Shown here: positions 1-9,151 of the stretch, in pieces | How positions within the stretch are numbered: the stretch's first letter is position 1 | Layout: each line of letters opens with the position of its first letter | NCBI GenBank assembly: GCA_034399355.1 | Contig: JAXMMT010000043.1 | Coordinates: 23,890 to 87,889 of the forward strand | Origin: UBA2279 sp034399355 | GTDB lineage: Bacteria > Actinomycetota > Coriobacteriia > Anaerosomatales > Anaerosomataceae | Reading direction: 5' to 3' | Length of the DNA: 64,000 nucleotides | Made by a program: the position numbers and the translations under genes | The notes under the pieces: model-generated | Databases searched by the model: none | What the model was told of the DNA's origin: nothing | What the model saw: only the letters and a program-made list of their open reading frames with translations

Positions 1-52
1 CTCGGTCGATTAGCTGGACGATCTTTTCGTAGCCTCTTGGCTGCAGGTTCAT
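1..52 (-). CDS. Partial unknown protein (N-terminus only)
   Basis: Only the first 17 codons lie in the window; the gene runs off the left edge on the minus strand. An ATG at 52 is preceded at a normal distance by GAGGGGG, a good Shine-Dalgarno sequence, and the reading frame stays open to position 1. The visible peptide begins MNLQPRGYEKIVQLIDR. That is too short to assign a family, and no function is proposed. It is divergent from acpS. Confidence 0.6.
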   Translation of the reverse strand, partial: MNLQPRGYEKIVQLIDR

Positions 53-367
53 TGGAACCCCCTCTCAGGCCGTGTATTTCACGAGGCCACATACCCTCAC
101 TAGATGGCATCGCGTCAGGAAGTACGCGCAAGATTCGCGCAGACAAGACGCGCTGTCAAGCGGTTTCCGCCTCTCTGACGCCCTCTGGTTACCTTGCTTT
201 CGCGTAGCCTTCCGACCGTGTACTGTTGTGCCCACAGCGGCTGTGCCAAGCTCGCCGGGACTCCGGACGATGCCATTATAGGTGCTCGAGTGTTCCATCG
301 CGGCAGTGTGCGGTCGCAGTGTGGGCCAGCCGCGTAACGAGGCGACTGCGACGATGGTGGAGTATCC
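53..367. other. Intergenic region without a recognised gene
   Basis: About 315 bp lie between the divergent partial gene and acpS. I see no tRNA, riboswitch or convincing ORF with a ribosome binding site. It presumably carries the two divergent promoters, but no paired -35/-10 elements stood out. A GGTGGAG Shine-Dalgarno for acpS lies at its right end. Confidence 0.5.
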
Positions 368-877
368 ATGGCCGATGAACAGCAGATGATTACAGGGCTC
401 GGCGTCGATATCGTCGAGATCGACCGTATGCGGGCGGCGCTCAAGCGGCACCCACGTATCAAGGAGCGGATCTTCTCGGCGGAAGAGCAGGCTTATTGCG
501 ATGCACGCAACAAGCCCGAGATCCACTACGCGATGCGCTTCGCCGCCAAAGAGGCCGTGCTCAAGGCGTTGGGCACTGGCTTCGCGGGCATGCGCTTTAC
601 TGACGTCGAGGTTCTGCGCGACGAACGCGGTCGTCCGACACCGCATCTGCGGGGCCGTGCCGCCGAAGTAGCGGTCGAGCGTGGCGTTGTGGAGATGCAC
701 CTGTCGTTGTCGTTCACACACACGACCGCTGTCGCCTCTGCCGTAGCGATCACCGAACGGATGCGCCCCCCGCGGAAAGAGGAGCCGGAACTCACTCCGC
801 AGCAGAAGCTCGCCGCTTCGTTCAAAGAAGCACGGGGGCTGCTCGACAAGGTGGGGAAGGATACCGACGAGGCGTGA
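368..877 (+). CDS. acpS: Holo-[acyl-carrier-protein] synthase with C-terminal extension
   Basis: AcpS transfers 4'-phosphopantetheine from CoA to the serine of apo-ACP, making it functional in fatty acid synthesis. The protein has 169 residues. The hallmark motifs are present: GVDIVEIDR (residues 12-20, with the Mg-binding Asp14) and RFAAKEAVLKALG (57-69, with the second acidic ligand Glu62). Family members are usually about 120-130 residues; here roughly 40 charged residues (about 128-169) follow the core and match no domain I know. The first ATG was chosen because GGTGGAG precedes it. The stop overlaps a GTG in the frame of the next gene, but that gene probably begins further downstream at an ATG. 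The acpS-nnrED-alr order is common in Gram-positive bacteria. Confidence 0.93.
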   Translation: MADEQQMITGLGVDIVEIDRMRAALKRHPRIKERIFSAEEQAYCDARNKPEIHYAMRFAAKEAVLKALGTGFAGMRFTDVEVLRDERGRPTPHLRGRAAEVAVERGVVEMHLSLSFTHTTAVASAVAITERMRPPRKEEPELTPQQKLAASFKEARGLLDKVGKDTDEA

Positions 878-933
878 CACCAGCCGGAGGACCGCCCGAT
901 GACGTGCGGCCCTCTTTCATAGGGAGGCTTCAG

Positions 934-2466
934 ATGCAGTACGCGTTGACCGCCGCAGAGGCTTTGCGTGCCGAGCAGGAGGCAATCGCACACGGCGCCG
1001 TGACTCTCGAGACACTCATGGATCGTGCAGGCGATGCGCTTGCCGAGACAGTAATGAGTGCCGCACCCCCGGGATCTGTGGCCGTGCTCACGGGGAAGGG
1101 AAACAACGGCGGCGACGGTTGGGTGGCAGCACGCCTGTTGCACGAGCAGGGGCGTGACGTGCGCGTGTTCGCACTAGCCGGTCCCGAGGTACTCTCAGGT
1201 GCGGCGAAGGCTGCCGCGCGTGCGGCGATCGACCGGGGAGTAGCATGGAGCGTTCCGGACAGCGCCTTCGACCTCACTCACGGCATTCTCGGCATGGCAG
1301 TCATCGTTGACGCACTCTTCGGGTTCGGGTTCCACGGAACGGCGGCCGAGCCATATGCCTCGGCCATCACGGCGATCGACGACAGCGATGCGTTCGTGGT
1401 CGCGGCGGACGTGCCCTCGGGCATACACGCGGACACGGGTGTCATTGCCGGCCCTGCGGTCAACGCGGACATCACGGTGACCTTCTCTGCGCCGAAGGTC
1501 GGGCTGCTGCTCGAGCCGGGCGCCTCGCACGCGGGCGAGATCATCGTGAGCGACATCGGCGTTCCCCGTGTCTACATCGATCGCGAGGGCTGTCTCGAAA
1601 TCTGGGACCGCGGTGACTACGGTGATCTGATGCCGGTACCTGTGTCCGAGGACCACAAGGGCTCGCGTGGTCGCGTGCTGACCATCGCGGGCTCGCGGGC
1701 GCTTGCGGGTGCGGCCGTCCTGACCGCACGCGGTGCGTCCCGGATGGGCGCAGGCTACGTCTTTGCGGCCGTTCCCGCGTCGATCGTCCCGATCGTCCAG
1801 GGCACGTTGCCGCACGTGATCAGTCACGCGCTGCCCGAGACGCCGGAGGGTACGCTTTCACTCGCGGGTGTTGACGCGCTGCTCGGCTTCGTCACGGGTG
1901 TTGACGCTGTCGTCATCGGGCCCGGCCTGACGCTCCACCCCGAGACGGTGGAAGTGGTGCGCCGTCTGGTTGCCGAGACGACCGTCCCGCTTGTGCTCGA
2001 TGCCGACGCCTTGAACGCGTTCAACACGAGCGGGCCGTCGCCGATACTCGACAGGCAGGCACCTACCGTTGTGGCACCTCATCCGGGCGAGCTGGCGCGG
2101 CTTCTCGGTATATCGGCGGCCGATGTCCAGGCGGACCGCATCGCAAGCGCAGCTGAGCTCTCTCGTGGTCAGGTAGTATGTCTGCTCAAGGGTGCGCGCA
2201 CGATCATCTCGGGTGGCGGCAGGGCGGTCGTGACCATGGCGGGCAACCCCGGTATGGCGACGGCTGGTATGGGCGATGTGCTTGCAGGCATGATTGGGAC
2301 ACTGCTTGCACAAGGCCTTTCGCCGTTCGAGGCGGCTGCGCTCGGGGCGTACCTGCACGGGAGAGCGGGAGACTTCGGCGCCGCCGAACTCACGCAGACG
2401 TGCCTCACCGCCGGGGACATCGACGCGTTTCTGCCGCATGCGGTGCGGGAACTGCTCGGCGAGTAG
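934..2466 (+). CDS. nnrED: Bifunctional NAD(P)HX epimerase / ADP-dependent NAD(P)HX dehydratase
   Basis: This metabolite-repair enzyme rescues NADH and NADPH hydrated at the nicotinamide ring: the N-terminal YjeF_N half (about residues 1-215) epimerises R- and S-NAD(P)HX, and the C-terminal ribokinase-like half (about 225-510) dehydrates the S form using ADP. The N-terminal half shows the glycine-rich GKGNNGGDGWVAARLL segment, and the C-terminal half shows GNPGMATAGMGDVLAGM, the nucleotide-binding and catalytic segment with its Asp. At 510 residues it is normal for the fused family. The ATG at 934 is preferred over the in-frame GTG at 874 because AGGGAGG (920-926) precedes it and homologues begin close to the YALTAAEA segment. 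It lies 56 nt downstream of acpS, probably in the same operon. Confidence 0.93.
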   Translation: MQYALTAAEALRAEQEAIAHGAVTLETLMDRAGDALAETVMSAAPPGSVAVLTGKGNNGGDGWVAARLLHEQGRDVRVFALAGPEVLSGAAKAAARAAIDRGVAWSVPDSAFDLTHGILGMAVIVDALFGFGFHGTAAEPYASAITAIDDSDAFVVAADVPSGIHADTGVIAGPAVNADITVTFSAPKVGLLLEPGASHAGEIIVSDIGVPRVYIDREGCLEIWDRGDYGDLMPVPVSEDHKGSRGRVLTIAGSRALAGAAVLTARGASRMGAGYVFAAVPASIVPIVQGTLPHVISHALPETPEGTLSLAGVDALLGFVTGVDAVVIGPGLTLHPETVEVVRRLVAETTVPLVLDADALNAFNTSGPSPILDRQAPTVVAPHPGELARLLGISAADVQADRIASAAELSRGQVVCLLKGARTIISGGGRAVVTMAGNPGMATAGMGDVLAGMIGTLLAQGLSPFEAAALGAYLHGRAGDFGAAELTQTCLTAGDIDAFLPHAVRELLGE

Positions 2467-2545
2467 CTCCCCCCGGCGCCGAACGACGGGTATCATCACA
2501 AGTGGAGATACATTCCGGCACACGCCGGTCGACGGAGGAGGCAGG

Positions 2546-3007
2546 ATGGCGACACTCACGGCTCGGGACATCATGACGCCGGACCCGCTCACGGTCACGA
2601 CTTCGCTGTCGGTGACCGAGGCCGCGCGGGCGATGGTCGAGAAGCGGGTCGGGGCGCTGCCGGTGATGGATGAGGGTGCGCTCGTGGGCATCGTGAGCGA
2701 AGGCGACCTCATCATGCAGGACGTGAAAATGGAGTTCCCGACCTATATTCATCTGCTTGACGGACTCATCATGTACCCGCCTGCGACGGCACGCTTCGAG
2801 TCCGAGCTCAGGAAGGCGGTCGGCGCCACGGTGGGCGACGTGATGACTTTCAAACCGCTCACGGTTCAGGTGGACACGTCGGTGGAAGACATTGCGACAC
2901 TCATGGTGGACCGCGACGTCAGCCGCGTACCTGTGCTCGATGGCGAGAAGCTCGTCGGCATCGTCAGCAAGTCTGACATCGTGCGCTCCCTCATCGTCGG
3001 GGAGTAG
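2546..3007 (+). CDS. CBS-domain pair protein
   Basis: A 153-residue protein made of two CBS motifs and little else (a Bateman module). Each motif begins with the typical opening: ARDIMTPDPLTV near the N-terminus and VGDVMTFKPLTV near residue 94, and each ends with a VGIVS-type strand (LVGIVSEGDLI, LVGIVSKSDIV). Such modules bind adenosine nucleotides such as AMP, ATP, NAD or SAM and act as energy or ligand sensors, but the ligand and partner cannot be read from sequence. The start is the ATG after GGAGGAGGCAGG; an upstream in-frame extension overlaps nnrED and was rejected. It ends 3 nt before alr, so the two are probably cotranscribed. Confidence 0.88.
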   Translation: MATLTARDIMTPDPLTVTTSLSVTEAARAMVEKRVGALPVMDEGALVGIVSEGDLIMQDVKMEFPTYIHLLDGLIMYPPATARFESELRKAVGATVGDVMTFKPLTVQVDTSVEDIATLMVDRDVSRVPVLDGEKLVGIVSKSDIVRSLIVGE

Positions 3008-3010
3008 CGC

Positions 3011-4129
3011 ATGACCTATCGACGCTACGCCTGGGTTGAGGTCGACACAGCCGCAATCACGGCGAACGTTCGTACCCTCAAGGCGTTGACGCCAGCCGGG
3101 ACACGCTTCATGGCCGTCGTCAAGGCCGATGGCTACGGGCATGGTGCACTCCAGGCATCCCGCGCTGCACTCGCAGGTGGCGCGGATCGTCTCGGCGTGG
3201 CGACGGTCGAAGAGGCGGTTAGCCTTCGCGAGGCCGGCATCACGGCGCCACTCCACATCGTCTCCGAGCCGCCGGCGAGTGCAGCGGGCGTAGTGCTCGA
3301 GCGAGACATCGTTGCGACGGTCACGACTCGCGAGTTTGCGGCGGCGCTTGGCAAGCGGGCGATGCGTGCACAGCGGTCAGCACGCTTTCATCTCAAGATC
3401 GACAGCGGCATGAACCGCCTCGGCGTGCGCGCTGAAGAAGCAGCCGACTTCGTGACGTGGCTCAAGGACTTTCCCGCACTCGAGATGGAGGGTGCATTCA
3501 CCCATTTTGCGACGGCCGATACGCTCGGCGATTGGGAGTTCGACCGTCAGGTCGAACGCTTCAAAGCGGTTCTCGAGACGCTGCGGACTGAAGGCGTGCG
3601 CCCGCCTGTGGTGCATGCCGCGAACAGCGCGGCCACGATCCTGCATCCCGAGACCCACTTTGACATGGTGCGCTGCGGCATCGCGATCTACGGACTGCAC
3701 CCGTCCTGCGCAACCTACGGCATGGTCGACCTCGTGCCGGCAATGTCGGTCAAGGCGCGCGTGTCGTTCGTCAAGCGCATCGGTCTCGGCGACGGCGTGA
3801 GCTACGGCTTCACGTGGCATGCGGCGGCTCCGACGACGATCGTCACGCTGCCGCTCGGCTATGCCGACGGGGTGCATCGGGTGCTCTCCAACAAGATGGA
3901 GGTGCTCATCGCGGGGCGGCGCTGTAGGCAGGTCGGGCGAGTGTGCATGGATCAGCTCATGGTCGAGGTGCCCACCGGCCTTACGGTGGCGCCTGGTGAC
4001 GAGGCCGTGCTCGTTGGTGCGCAGGGCAGTGAGCGTATCCTGATGGATGAATTGGCCGAGAAGGCCGGAACCAACAACTACGAATCAGCGTGCAGTTTCG
4101 CGCTCCGTATGGAGCGCCGTCATCCCTGA
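3011..4129 (+). CDS. alr: Alanine racemase
   Basis: This PLP enzyme interconverts L- and D-alanine for peptidoglycan synthesis. The 372-residue length is normal. The PLP-lysine motif MAVVKADGYGHGA lies near residues 35-47, and the C-terminal part carries the region around VCMDQLMVEV where the second active-site elements lie (the catalytic Tyr region precedes it near SYGFTW). It starts 3 nt after the CBS-domain gene with an ATG and the pair is probably translationally coupled. A lone alr here, with no ddl or mur genes nearby, fits the common acpS-nnr-alr housekeeping cluster. Confidence 0.95.
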   Translation: MTYRRYAWVEVDTAAITANVRTLKALTPAGTRFMAVVKADGYGHGALQASRAALAGGADRLGVATVEEAVSLREAGITAPLHIVSEPPASAAGVVLERDIVATVTTREFAAALGKRAMRAQRSARFHLKIDSGMNRLGVRAEEAADFVTWLKDFPALEMEGAFTHFATADTLGDWEFDRQVERFKAVLETLRTEGVRPPVVHAANSAATILHPETHFDMVRCGIAIYGLHPSCATYGMVDLVPAMSVKARVSFVKRIGLGDGVSYGFTWHAAAPTTIVTLPLGYADGVHRVLSNKMEVLIAGRRCRQVGRVCMDQLMVEVPTGLTVAPGDEAVLVGAQGSERILMDELAEKAGTNNYESACSFALRMERRHP

Positions 4130-4390
4130 CCGCCCTGAGCTGTGCAATCATGCTCCCGCAGTTGCCCCTCTGCGCCGCGCGATGAAACCAGATTGTTTTG
4201 CTTTCCCAGCAGGAAACCGCTTGACGTTTGGCGAACAAACTCTTGAGACCGCAGTGTGCCCCTGTGTCTGTTTCGCGCGCATATTGTGCAGTCCTTCGCG
4301 GCCCCGGAGCCGCCGGATATACAGTTCCGATCTCGCTGGATCTGCGTCCTGAGCGGACTCGCAAGAATGGAAGAAGAGAGGGGATAGCCA
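4130..4390. other. Intergenic region upstream of the V/A-ATPase operon
   Basis: About 260 bp with lower GC than its surroundings. It should hold the ATPase operon promoter. A TTGACG lies in the middle of it and a TATACA about 100 bp further on, but neither has a well-spaced partner, so I do not assign a promoter. A small TTTCC/GGAAA hairpin is present. No terminator with a U-run follows alr. Confidence 0.4.
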
Positions 4391-4759
4391 GTGGACAAGA
4401 AGGTTCTGGAGGAGATCAGATTCCATCAGGACGTCGCGAACAAGGACGCCAGTTCACCCCTTTATCAGATTCGCGAGAAGGAGATGGAAATCTCCGGGCG
4501 AGTTCTGGCGACCAAAGGTCAGGCCGAGAAGACGGTGAGTGACGCACGTCGTAAGGCCGCTGAAGTTGTGAAGAACGCCGGGTCAAAGGCTGAGCGTGCG
4601 GCTAGAGAGTACAGTGATAAAGCCCTGGCCGAGGCTGACAAAGAGGCCGAACGTTTGCGTGCAGGTATCGTCGACGAAGCCAAGGAGCTCGAGGCGAAGC
4701 TCTCCGGCTGTCGGGGAAAAGCGGTCGACTACATCGTGAAGCTCGTGGTGACTACCTGA
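4391..4759 (+). CDS. atpH: V/A-type ATPase subunit H (G-like peripheral stalk)
   Basis: A 122-residue, highly charged protein that should be almost entirely alpha-helical coiled coil, rich in Ala, Glu and Lys heptads (for example AEKTVSDARRKAAEVVKNAG). Its place as first gene of a V/A-ATPase operon identifies it as subunit H (AhaH/G-like), which pairs with subunit E to form the peripheral stalk linking the A/B head to subunit I. The sequence itself is low-complexity and not diagnostic, so the call depends on context. Start is GTG at 4391. Confidence 0.8.
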   Translation: MDKKVLEEIRFHQDVANKDASSPLYQIREKEMEISGRVLATKGQAEKTVSDARRKAAEVVKNAGSKAERAAREYSDKALAEADKEAERLRAGIVDEAKELEAKLSGCRGKAVDYIVKLVVTT

Positions 4760-4808
4760 CGGAGATTGGTATTGTCTGTCCCATCGCACCACTGTGGGAG
4801 GTACGCGT

Positions 4809-6788
4809 ATGTTGGTCCCAATGGCCAAGGTCGAGATCATCGGGCCGAAGAACCGCTTCTTCGAGGTTCTTTCGCTTCTGCATGAAAAAGGCACGCTGCA
4901 CATCGAGGATCTTTCCAAGAAGATTCAGGCGGGCACGATACCGCTGGAGCAGATGGAGGTCGTCGAGAACCAGGCGGCCGAGTTGGAGCGTATGGAGGAC
5001 CTGCTTCTCCGGCTGCGCGCCATTGTCAAGGCTCTCAATCTGCCGAAGACGAAGGTAGATGAGGTTGCACGACAGAAGCAATATCTCGAGTTGTGGCAGC
5101 TGGGCAGCAAGGATCTTTCCGTCCAGGTCACCGATGTGATCGAGCAGGTCGAGGACCGGACCTCTAGTCTTGCGCAGGCGCAGGCGTCAATGGAGAGTGA
5201 GTTGGCTCTCATTGCACGCTATGAGCCGATTCTTCACAAGATCCAGCCACTTGCGAAGCAGATTGTAACGACTGGCGCGTTCGACTCGGTGGCGCTACTC
5301 GTCGAGCGCAAGTACAAGAGTGCGCTTGAAGAGCTGAAGAAGGAACTCGACGAGCTCACCAAGAGCCAGTGTGAGATCGTCTCGACCGATGTCGATGAGA
5401 GCACAACAGCCGTCATCGTCGTGTTCTCGAAGAAGTACTCCGAGGCAGTACACAAGTTCCTTGCTATGGAAAACGTGAACCAGGTCCGTCTTCCCTCTGA
5501 GTTCCAGGACGTTCCGTTTGACGTGGCCTATGACCAGCTCACGGAGCGCAAGAGTCAACTCCCGGAGCGGCTCGAGCAGGTCCGCAAGGAACTCGATGAG
5601 ATGTCGGCCAAGTGGTACTTGCGCTTGACGAGTGTACGCGACGTCCTCGTCGACAAAATCGATGAGATCAGTGCGATTCCGAAGTTCGGCCAGACAGAGT
5701 ATGCATTCGTGATCACCGGCTGGCTTCCCGCCTCCGGCGTCAAAGACCTTTGCAAGCTGATCGTCGAGAACTTTGGCACGGACATGATCGTGAATCAGCT
5801 CGCGATTGACGAGCGCGATTTCGCCGACATACCCGTGGCAATCCAGAACCCGAAGTTCGCGGCGCCGTACTCTATACTGTTAGGCTACCTCAAGGGGGGA
5901 CTGCCGCAATACGGCACGGTCGACCCGACGATTATCCTAGCGATCACCTACCCACTCATCTTCGGCATGATCGTCGGAGACATCGGCTACGGCGCGATCA
6001 TGCTCGCGTTGGTGCTATGGATGCGATTCAAGTTCAAGGATAAGTCGGGTGTCCAAATGGCCACAGCTATCCTCGGCCCCGCGGCGACCTCGGTAATCTT
6101 GTTCGGCGCCTTTTATGGCGAGTTCTTCGGAGACCTACTCCTCCCGCATCGCCTTGGATTGATCAAGCCGATCGAGATCCTGGGCTTCCAGCTGCCATAC
6201 GCGCGGACGCACGACGTGATTCCGCTCATCGTGATTTCGTTGGGGATGGGTATCGTCCAGGTCGCATTCGGCCTCATCCTGGGAGTGATAAACGCTCTCA
6301 AGACCAAGCATCTCAAGCATGCATGGATCAAAGGTGGCCTGGTCGGCTTCATTCTCGGTGCCATCATCATGGTCGGTGCTGCGTTGCTGACCGGCCCGGC
6401 GCTGGCGGCAGCACCAACGGTGCGCGCTATCGGTGCTCTCGTCATGGGTGCCGGCGTTTTGCTAGCGTTGCGCTTCGGCGCGATCATGGGCTTCGTCGAG
6501 ACGCTCGAGGTCGTGTCCAGCATCGCCAGCTACATCCGTATCATGGCCGTTGGTATCTCGGGCGCAATCTTCGCCGACGCCATCAACGTCATGGCTTCCA
6601 AGCTCGGCCTGGTTGTGGGTATCATAGCGGCGGTCATCTTCCACTCGCTGCACCTGGTTATAGCGGCGTTCACGCCGAATGTCCACGCTTTGCGTCTCAA
6701 CTTCCTCGAGTTCTTCGGGAAGTTTTACGAGGCAAGTAAGGAAGAGTACAAGCCGTTCCAAAAAACCGGAGGTGAAAAGAGCGCATGA
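4809..6788 (+). CDS. atpI: V/A-type ATPase subunit I (a-like membrane stator)
   Basis: Subunit I forms the ion half-channels beside the proteolipid ring. The 659-residue protein has a long soluble coiled-coil N-terminal half (about residues 1-340) and a C-terminal half with about seven to eight membrane helices, beginning near the GTVDPTIILAITYPLIFGMIVGDIGYG segment typical of the family. The later SSIASYIRIMAVGISGAIFADA helix carries the conserved Arg (in SYIRIMAVG) that faces the proteolipid carboxylate. Length is normal for subunit I. The ATG at 4809 follows GGGAGG at 4796-4801; a GTG at 4794 in frame is less likely because it would include that Shine-Dalgarno. Confidence 0.93.
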   Translation: MLVPMAKVEIIGPKNRFFEVLSLLHEKGTLHIEDLSKKIQAGTIPLEQMEVVENQAAELERMEDLLLRLRAIVKALNLPKTKVDEVARQKQYLELWQLGSKDLSVQVTDVIEQVEDRTSSLAQAQASMESELALIARYEPILHKIQPLAKQIVTTGAFDSVALLVERKYKSALEELKKELDELTKSQCEIVSTDVDESTTAVIVVFSKKYSEAVHKFLAMENVNQVRLPSEFQDVPFDVAYDQLTERKSQLPERLEQVRKELDEMSAKWYLRLTSVRDVLVDKIDEISAIPKFGQTEYAFVITGWLPASGVKDLCKLIVENFGTDMIVNQLAIDERDFADIPVAIQNPKFAAPYSILLGYLKGGLPQYGTVDPTIILAITYPLIFGMIVGDIGYGAIMLALVLWMRFKFKDKSGVQMATAILGPAATSVILFGAFYGEFFGDLLLPHRLGLIKPIEILGFQLPYARTHDVIPLIVISLGMGIVQVAFGLILGVINALKTKHLKHAWIKGGLVGFILGAIIMVGAALLTGPALAAAPTVRAIGALVMGAGVLLALRFGAIMGFVETLEVVSSIASYIRIMAVGISGAIFADAINVMASKLGLVVGIIAAVIFHSLHLVIAAFTPNVHALRLNFLEFFGKFYEASKEEYKPFQKTGGEKSA

Positions 6789-7111
6789 TCAAGAACAAGC
6801 TCGCAAGGAAGGTTTTCGGTAGTACGTTCGTAGCGACCATGATGGTTCCCGCCGTGGCTCTGGCACAGGCAGCGGAGACTACCGCGCCAGTGGACTGGCG
6901 TGTGGGCGTTGCGAAGTTTACCGCCGCTGGCGCCGCGATGTGCATCTCGGCTATGTCCGCTGCTTATGCCCAGGCTCGCATCGGTGCCGCTGCTGCCGGA
7001 ACCCTGGCTGAGCGCCCTGAGGCTGGTACGAACCTCATCGTCTTGCAGGCTCTCCCTGAGATCATCGTCCTGCTCGGCTTCGTCATCGCGTTCATGATCG
7101 GTACTGCGTAA
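6785..7111 (+). CDS. atpK: V/A-type ATPase proteolipid subunit K
   Basis: The proteolipid forms the rotor ring that carries the ions. The protein has 108 residues: an N-terminal hydrophobic leader ending near VPAVALAQA, which looks like a cleavable signal peptide, then one hairpin of two membrane helices. The second helix contains ALPEIIVLLGFVIAFMI with the ion-binding Glu. This is the short (about 8 kDa, single-hairpin) type rather than the duplicated 16 kDa type. Its ATG overlaps the atpI stop (ATGA) and is preceded by GGAGGTGA. Whether the coupling ion is H+ or Na+ cannot be settled by eye. Confidence 0.92.
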   Translation: MIKNKLARKVFGSTFVATMMVPAVALAQAAETTAPVDWRVGVAKFTAAGAAMCISAMSAAYAQARIGAAAAGTLAERPEAGTNLIVLQALPEIIVLLGFVIAFMIGTA

Positions 7112-7159
7112 GCGCGCGCAGGACCGTTCGACCCGGTGAACGTGCGGAAGGACTGACGT

Positions 7160-7735
7160 ATGGCGATTGAGGACATCTTCAAAGCGCTCGATGAGCAGGC
7201 TGATGCTGAGTGCAGAGAGTTCATCCGTGTGGCCGAAGGCCAAGCGGAGGCGATTCTTGCAGAGGCGACGGCCGAGGCTGATCGGATTCAGGAGCATAAA
7301 CTGCAGGCGGCTGAACAGGTAGTCCGGCAGAAGGCGGGCAAGACGGTAAACACCGCCAAGCTGGACAACAAAAAGCAGCTGACTGCGGTACGCGAGCATG
7401 TCGTCCAGCAGGTCTACGATGACAGTGCGGCGAGGCTCGCTGGAGTTCGATCCACCAAGGAGTACAAGGATGTCTTTGCTGCGCTTGCCAAAGAAGCGCT
7501 AGACGGAGTTGGCGGCGACTGCGTGATGCAGGTCGACCCTGCCGATGCCACATTGGCCGAGCAGGTGGCGAAGGATTCGAGAGTGAACTGCGAGATCGTC
7601 ACGGACATCACGACCAGCGGCGGCATGCTCGTGTCGTCGGAGAAAGGTCGCGTTCTGCGCAGCAATACGTTCGAGTCGCGTTTGGCCAAATCTCGAGAGT
7701 TCACATACGCTCGCGTCTCGGAGATTCTGGGCTGA
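7160..7735 (+). CDS. atpE: V/A-type ATPase subunit E (peripheral stalk)
   Basis: The 191-residue protein has a helical, Glu/Ala-rich N-terminal half (about residues 1-100) and a globular C-terminal part, as in subunit E, which pairs with subunit H to hold the A3B3 head static. The segment CEIVTDITTSGGMLVSSEKGRVLRSNTFESRL near the C-terminus resembles the conserved GG(V/M)xxxxxxGxxxxxNTxxxRL stretch of the vATP-synt_E family. It lies 48 nt after the proteolipid gene, and its TGA stop shares a base with the ATG of atpC. Confidence 0.9.
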   Translation: MAIEDIFKALDEQADAECREFIRVAEGQAEAILAEATAEADRIQEHKLQAAEQVVRQKAGKTVNTAKLDNKKQLTAVREHVVQQVYDDSAARLAGVRSTKEYKDVFAALAKEALDGVGGDCVMQVDPADATLAEQVAKDSRVNCEIVTDITTSGGMLVSSEKGRVLRSNTFESRLAKSREFTYARVSEILG

Positions 7736-8826
7736 TGGGCGTGACGGCTACAACGAGACGCAAGAGGGCTCCGGGCAAGGACTATGGGTACTGCAATGCT
7801 CGTGTCCGGGGCATGCGGTCACGTCTGTTCAAGCAGGCGTTCCTTGACGACCTCATGAGCTCGAACGACATCGGTGGGGTCATCCAGACGCTGACCCAGA
7901 CCGAGTACGGCCCTGATCTCGAGGGATGCTTGCTGCACGGCAAAACCGCTCAACAGGTCGATGAAGCGCTCAAGGACAACATGGTTCGCAAGTTCCGAGA
8001 AGTCCTGGGCCTCATCAACAAAGAGGCGTACCGGCTGGTGGCGGTGCTCTTGGGTCGGTGGGATTTGTTCAACGTGAAGACTATCGTTCGCGGCCTCCAT
8101 ATGTCGCTTTCTCCCGCTGAAATCATGGACAGCCTCATCGCAATCGGCGAGCTCTCGCACGTTGACATGGAGGAGCTTACCAAGCAGCCTTCAGTGAATG
8201 CGCTGGTTGACACGCTCGCCACCTGGAAGCTCCCGTACGCAGTGCCCCTAAGGGCAGCCATGGTGGAGTACAACGAGAGCGGGGATCTATCCGTACTCGA
8301 ACTTGCCCTGGACAAGTTCTATACCGCATGGGCAGACAAGCGACTACGAGGTGCAGGGGCGAACAAGAAGCTTGCACGCAAGTTCCTTGGGGTGCAGATT
8401 GACACGATCAACCTGGTCACATGCCTCCGGCTGCTGAACGCTGACGTGGAGGCCGAAGACGTCGGGAGGTTCTATCTTCCCGGTGGCTTCCAAGTTGACG
8501 AGCGTCTGTTCAACGATCTCGCATCGATGTCCGATATCGATGAGGTCTACGATCGGCTGAAGCGCACGCCGTACGGACATTCGGTTGAAGCGGTTGCTAT
8601 CAAATACATCGAGCGAGGTTCGATCTCTGTGTTCGAGCGTGCGCTTGAGGACTACCTCATGCGGAGTGCCTTCACGGTGGGCAGGGGTGATCCTCTGGGT
8701 GTCGGCATCATCATCGGATACTTGTGGGCCAAGGCGAACGAGATCACGAACCTGCGAATTATCGTCAAGGGAGTATCGGTCGGCATTCCCGTGGTGCGCA
8801 TGAGGGAGGAGCTCATCGTTGTATAA
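7735..8826 (+). CDS. atpC: V/A-type ATPase subunit C (d-like central stalk)
   Basis: The 363-residue, all-helical protein matches the vATP-synt_AC39 family: it opens with DYGYCNARVRGMRSRL and contains repeated three-helix units, ending with the typical EITNLRIIVKGVSVGIP segment. Subunit C sits as a funnel-shaped socket between the proteolipid ring and the D/F rotor shaft. The start ATG overlaps the atpE stop (TGATG). Gene order and length are normal for the family. Confidence 0.92.
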   Translation: MGVTATTRRKRAPGKDYGYCNARVRGMRSRLFKQAFLDDLMSSNDIGGVIQTLTQTEYGPDLEGCLLHGKTAQQVDEALKDNMVRKFREVLGLINKEAYRLVAVLLGRWDLFNVKTIVRGLHMSLSPAEIMDSLIAIGELSHVDMEELTKQPSVNALVDTLATWKLPYAVPLRAAMVEYNESGDLSVLELALDKFYTAWADKRLRGAGANKKLARKFLGVQIDTINLVTCLRLLNADVEAEDVGRFYLPGGFQVDERLFNDLASMSDIDEVYDRLKRTPYGHSVEAVAIKYIERGSISVFERALEDYLMRSAFTVGRGDPLGVGIIIGYLWAKANEITNLRIIVKGVSVGIPVVRMREELIVV

Positions 8827-9151
8827 GCTCATCGTGCTCACCGATACGGACACGGCCGACGGTTTCGGGCTCGCCGGCGTCGACGTCATAGCCGTCGAGG
8901 GTCCCGAAGAAGCGCGTCGCATGCTCAACCAGCTCATCGATGATGACACGAGCGGCATCGTTGCCGTGAACGAAGCGTACATGGTGGATATCGATGAGCG
9001 AACGCAGCAGAAGATCAACCAAACGTATCGACCAATCGTGATCACGCTCCCGATACGCGAGAAGCTAGAAGCAGAAGAGGACCACAGGGCGTACCTGGCA
9101 CGCCTGATCCGAAGGGCAATCGGATTCGACATAACACTGAGGCGAGGCTGA
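8819..9151 (+). CDS. atpF: V/A-type ATPase subunit F (central stalk)
   Basis: A 110-residue Rossmann-like protein opening with MYKLIVLTDTDTADGFGLAGVDV, the usual vATP-synt_F start in which a strand leads to the D/G-F-x-L-A-G turn. Subunit F binds subunit D in the rotor and can regulate catalysis. The start appears to be TTG at 8819, overlapping the last codons of atpC and preceded by GAGGAG at a good distance; no ATG or GTG in frame would give a full-length N-terminus. The stop overlaps the atpA ATG (TGATG). Confidence 0.9.
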   Translation: MYKLIVLTDTDTADGFGLAGVDVIAVEGPEEARRMLNQLIDDDTSGIVAVNEAYMVDIDERTQQKINQTYRPIVITLPIREKLEAEEDHRAYLARLIRRAIGFDITLRRG

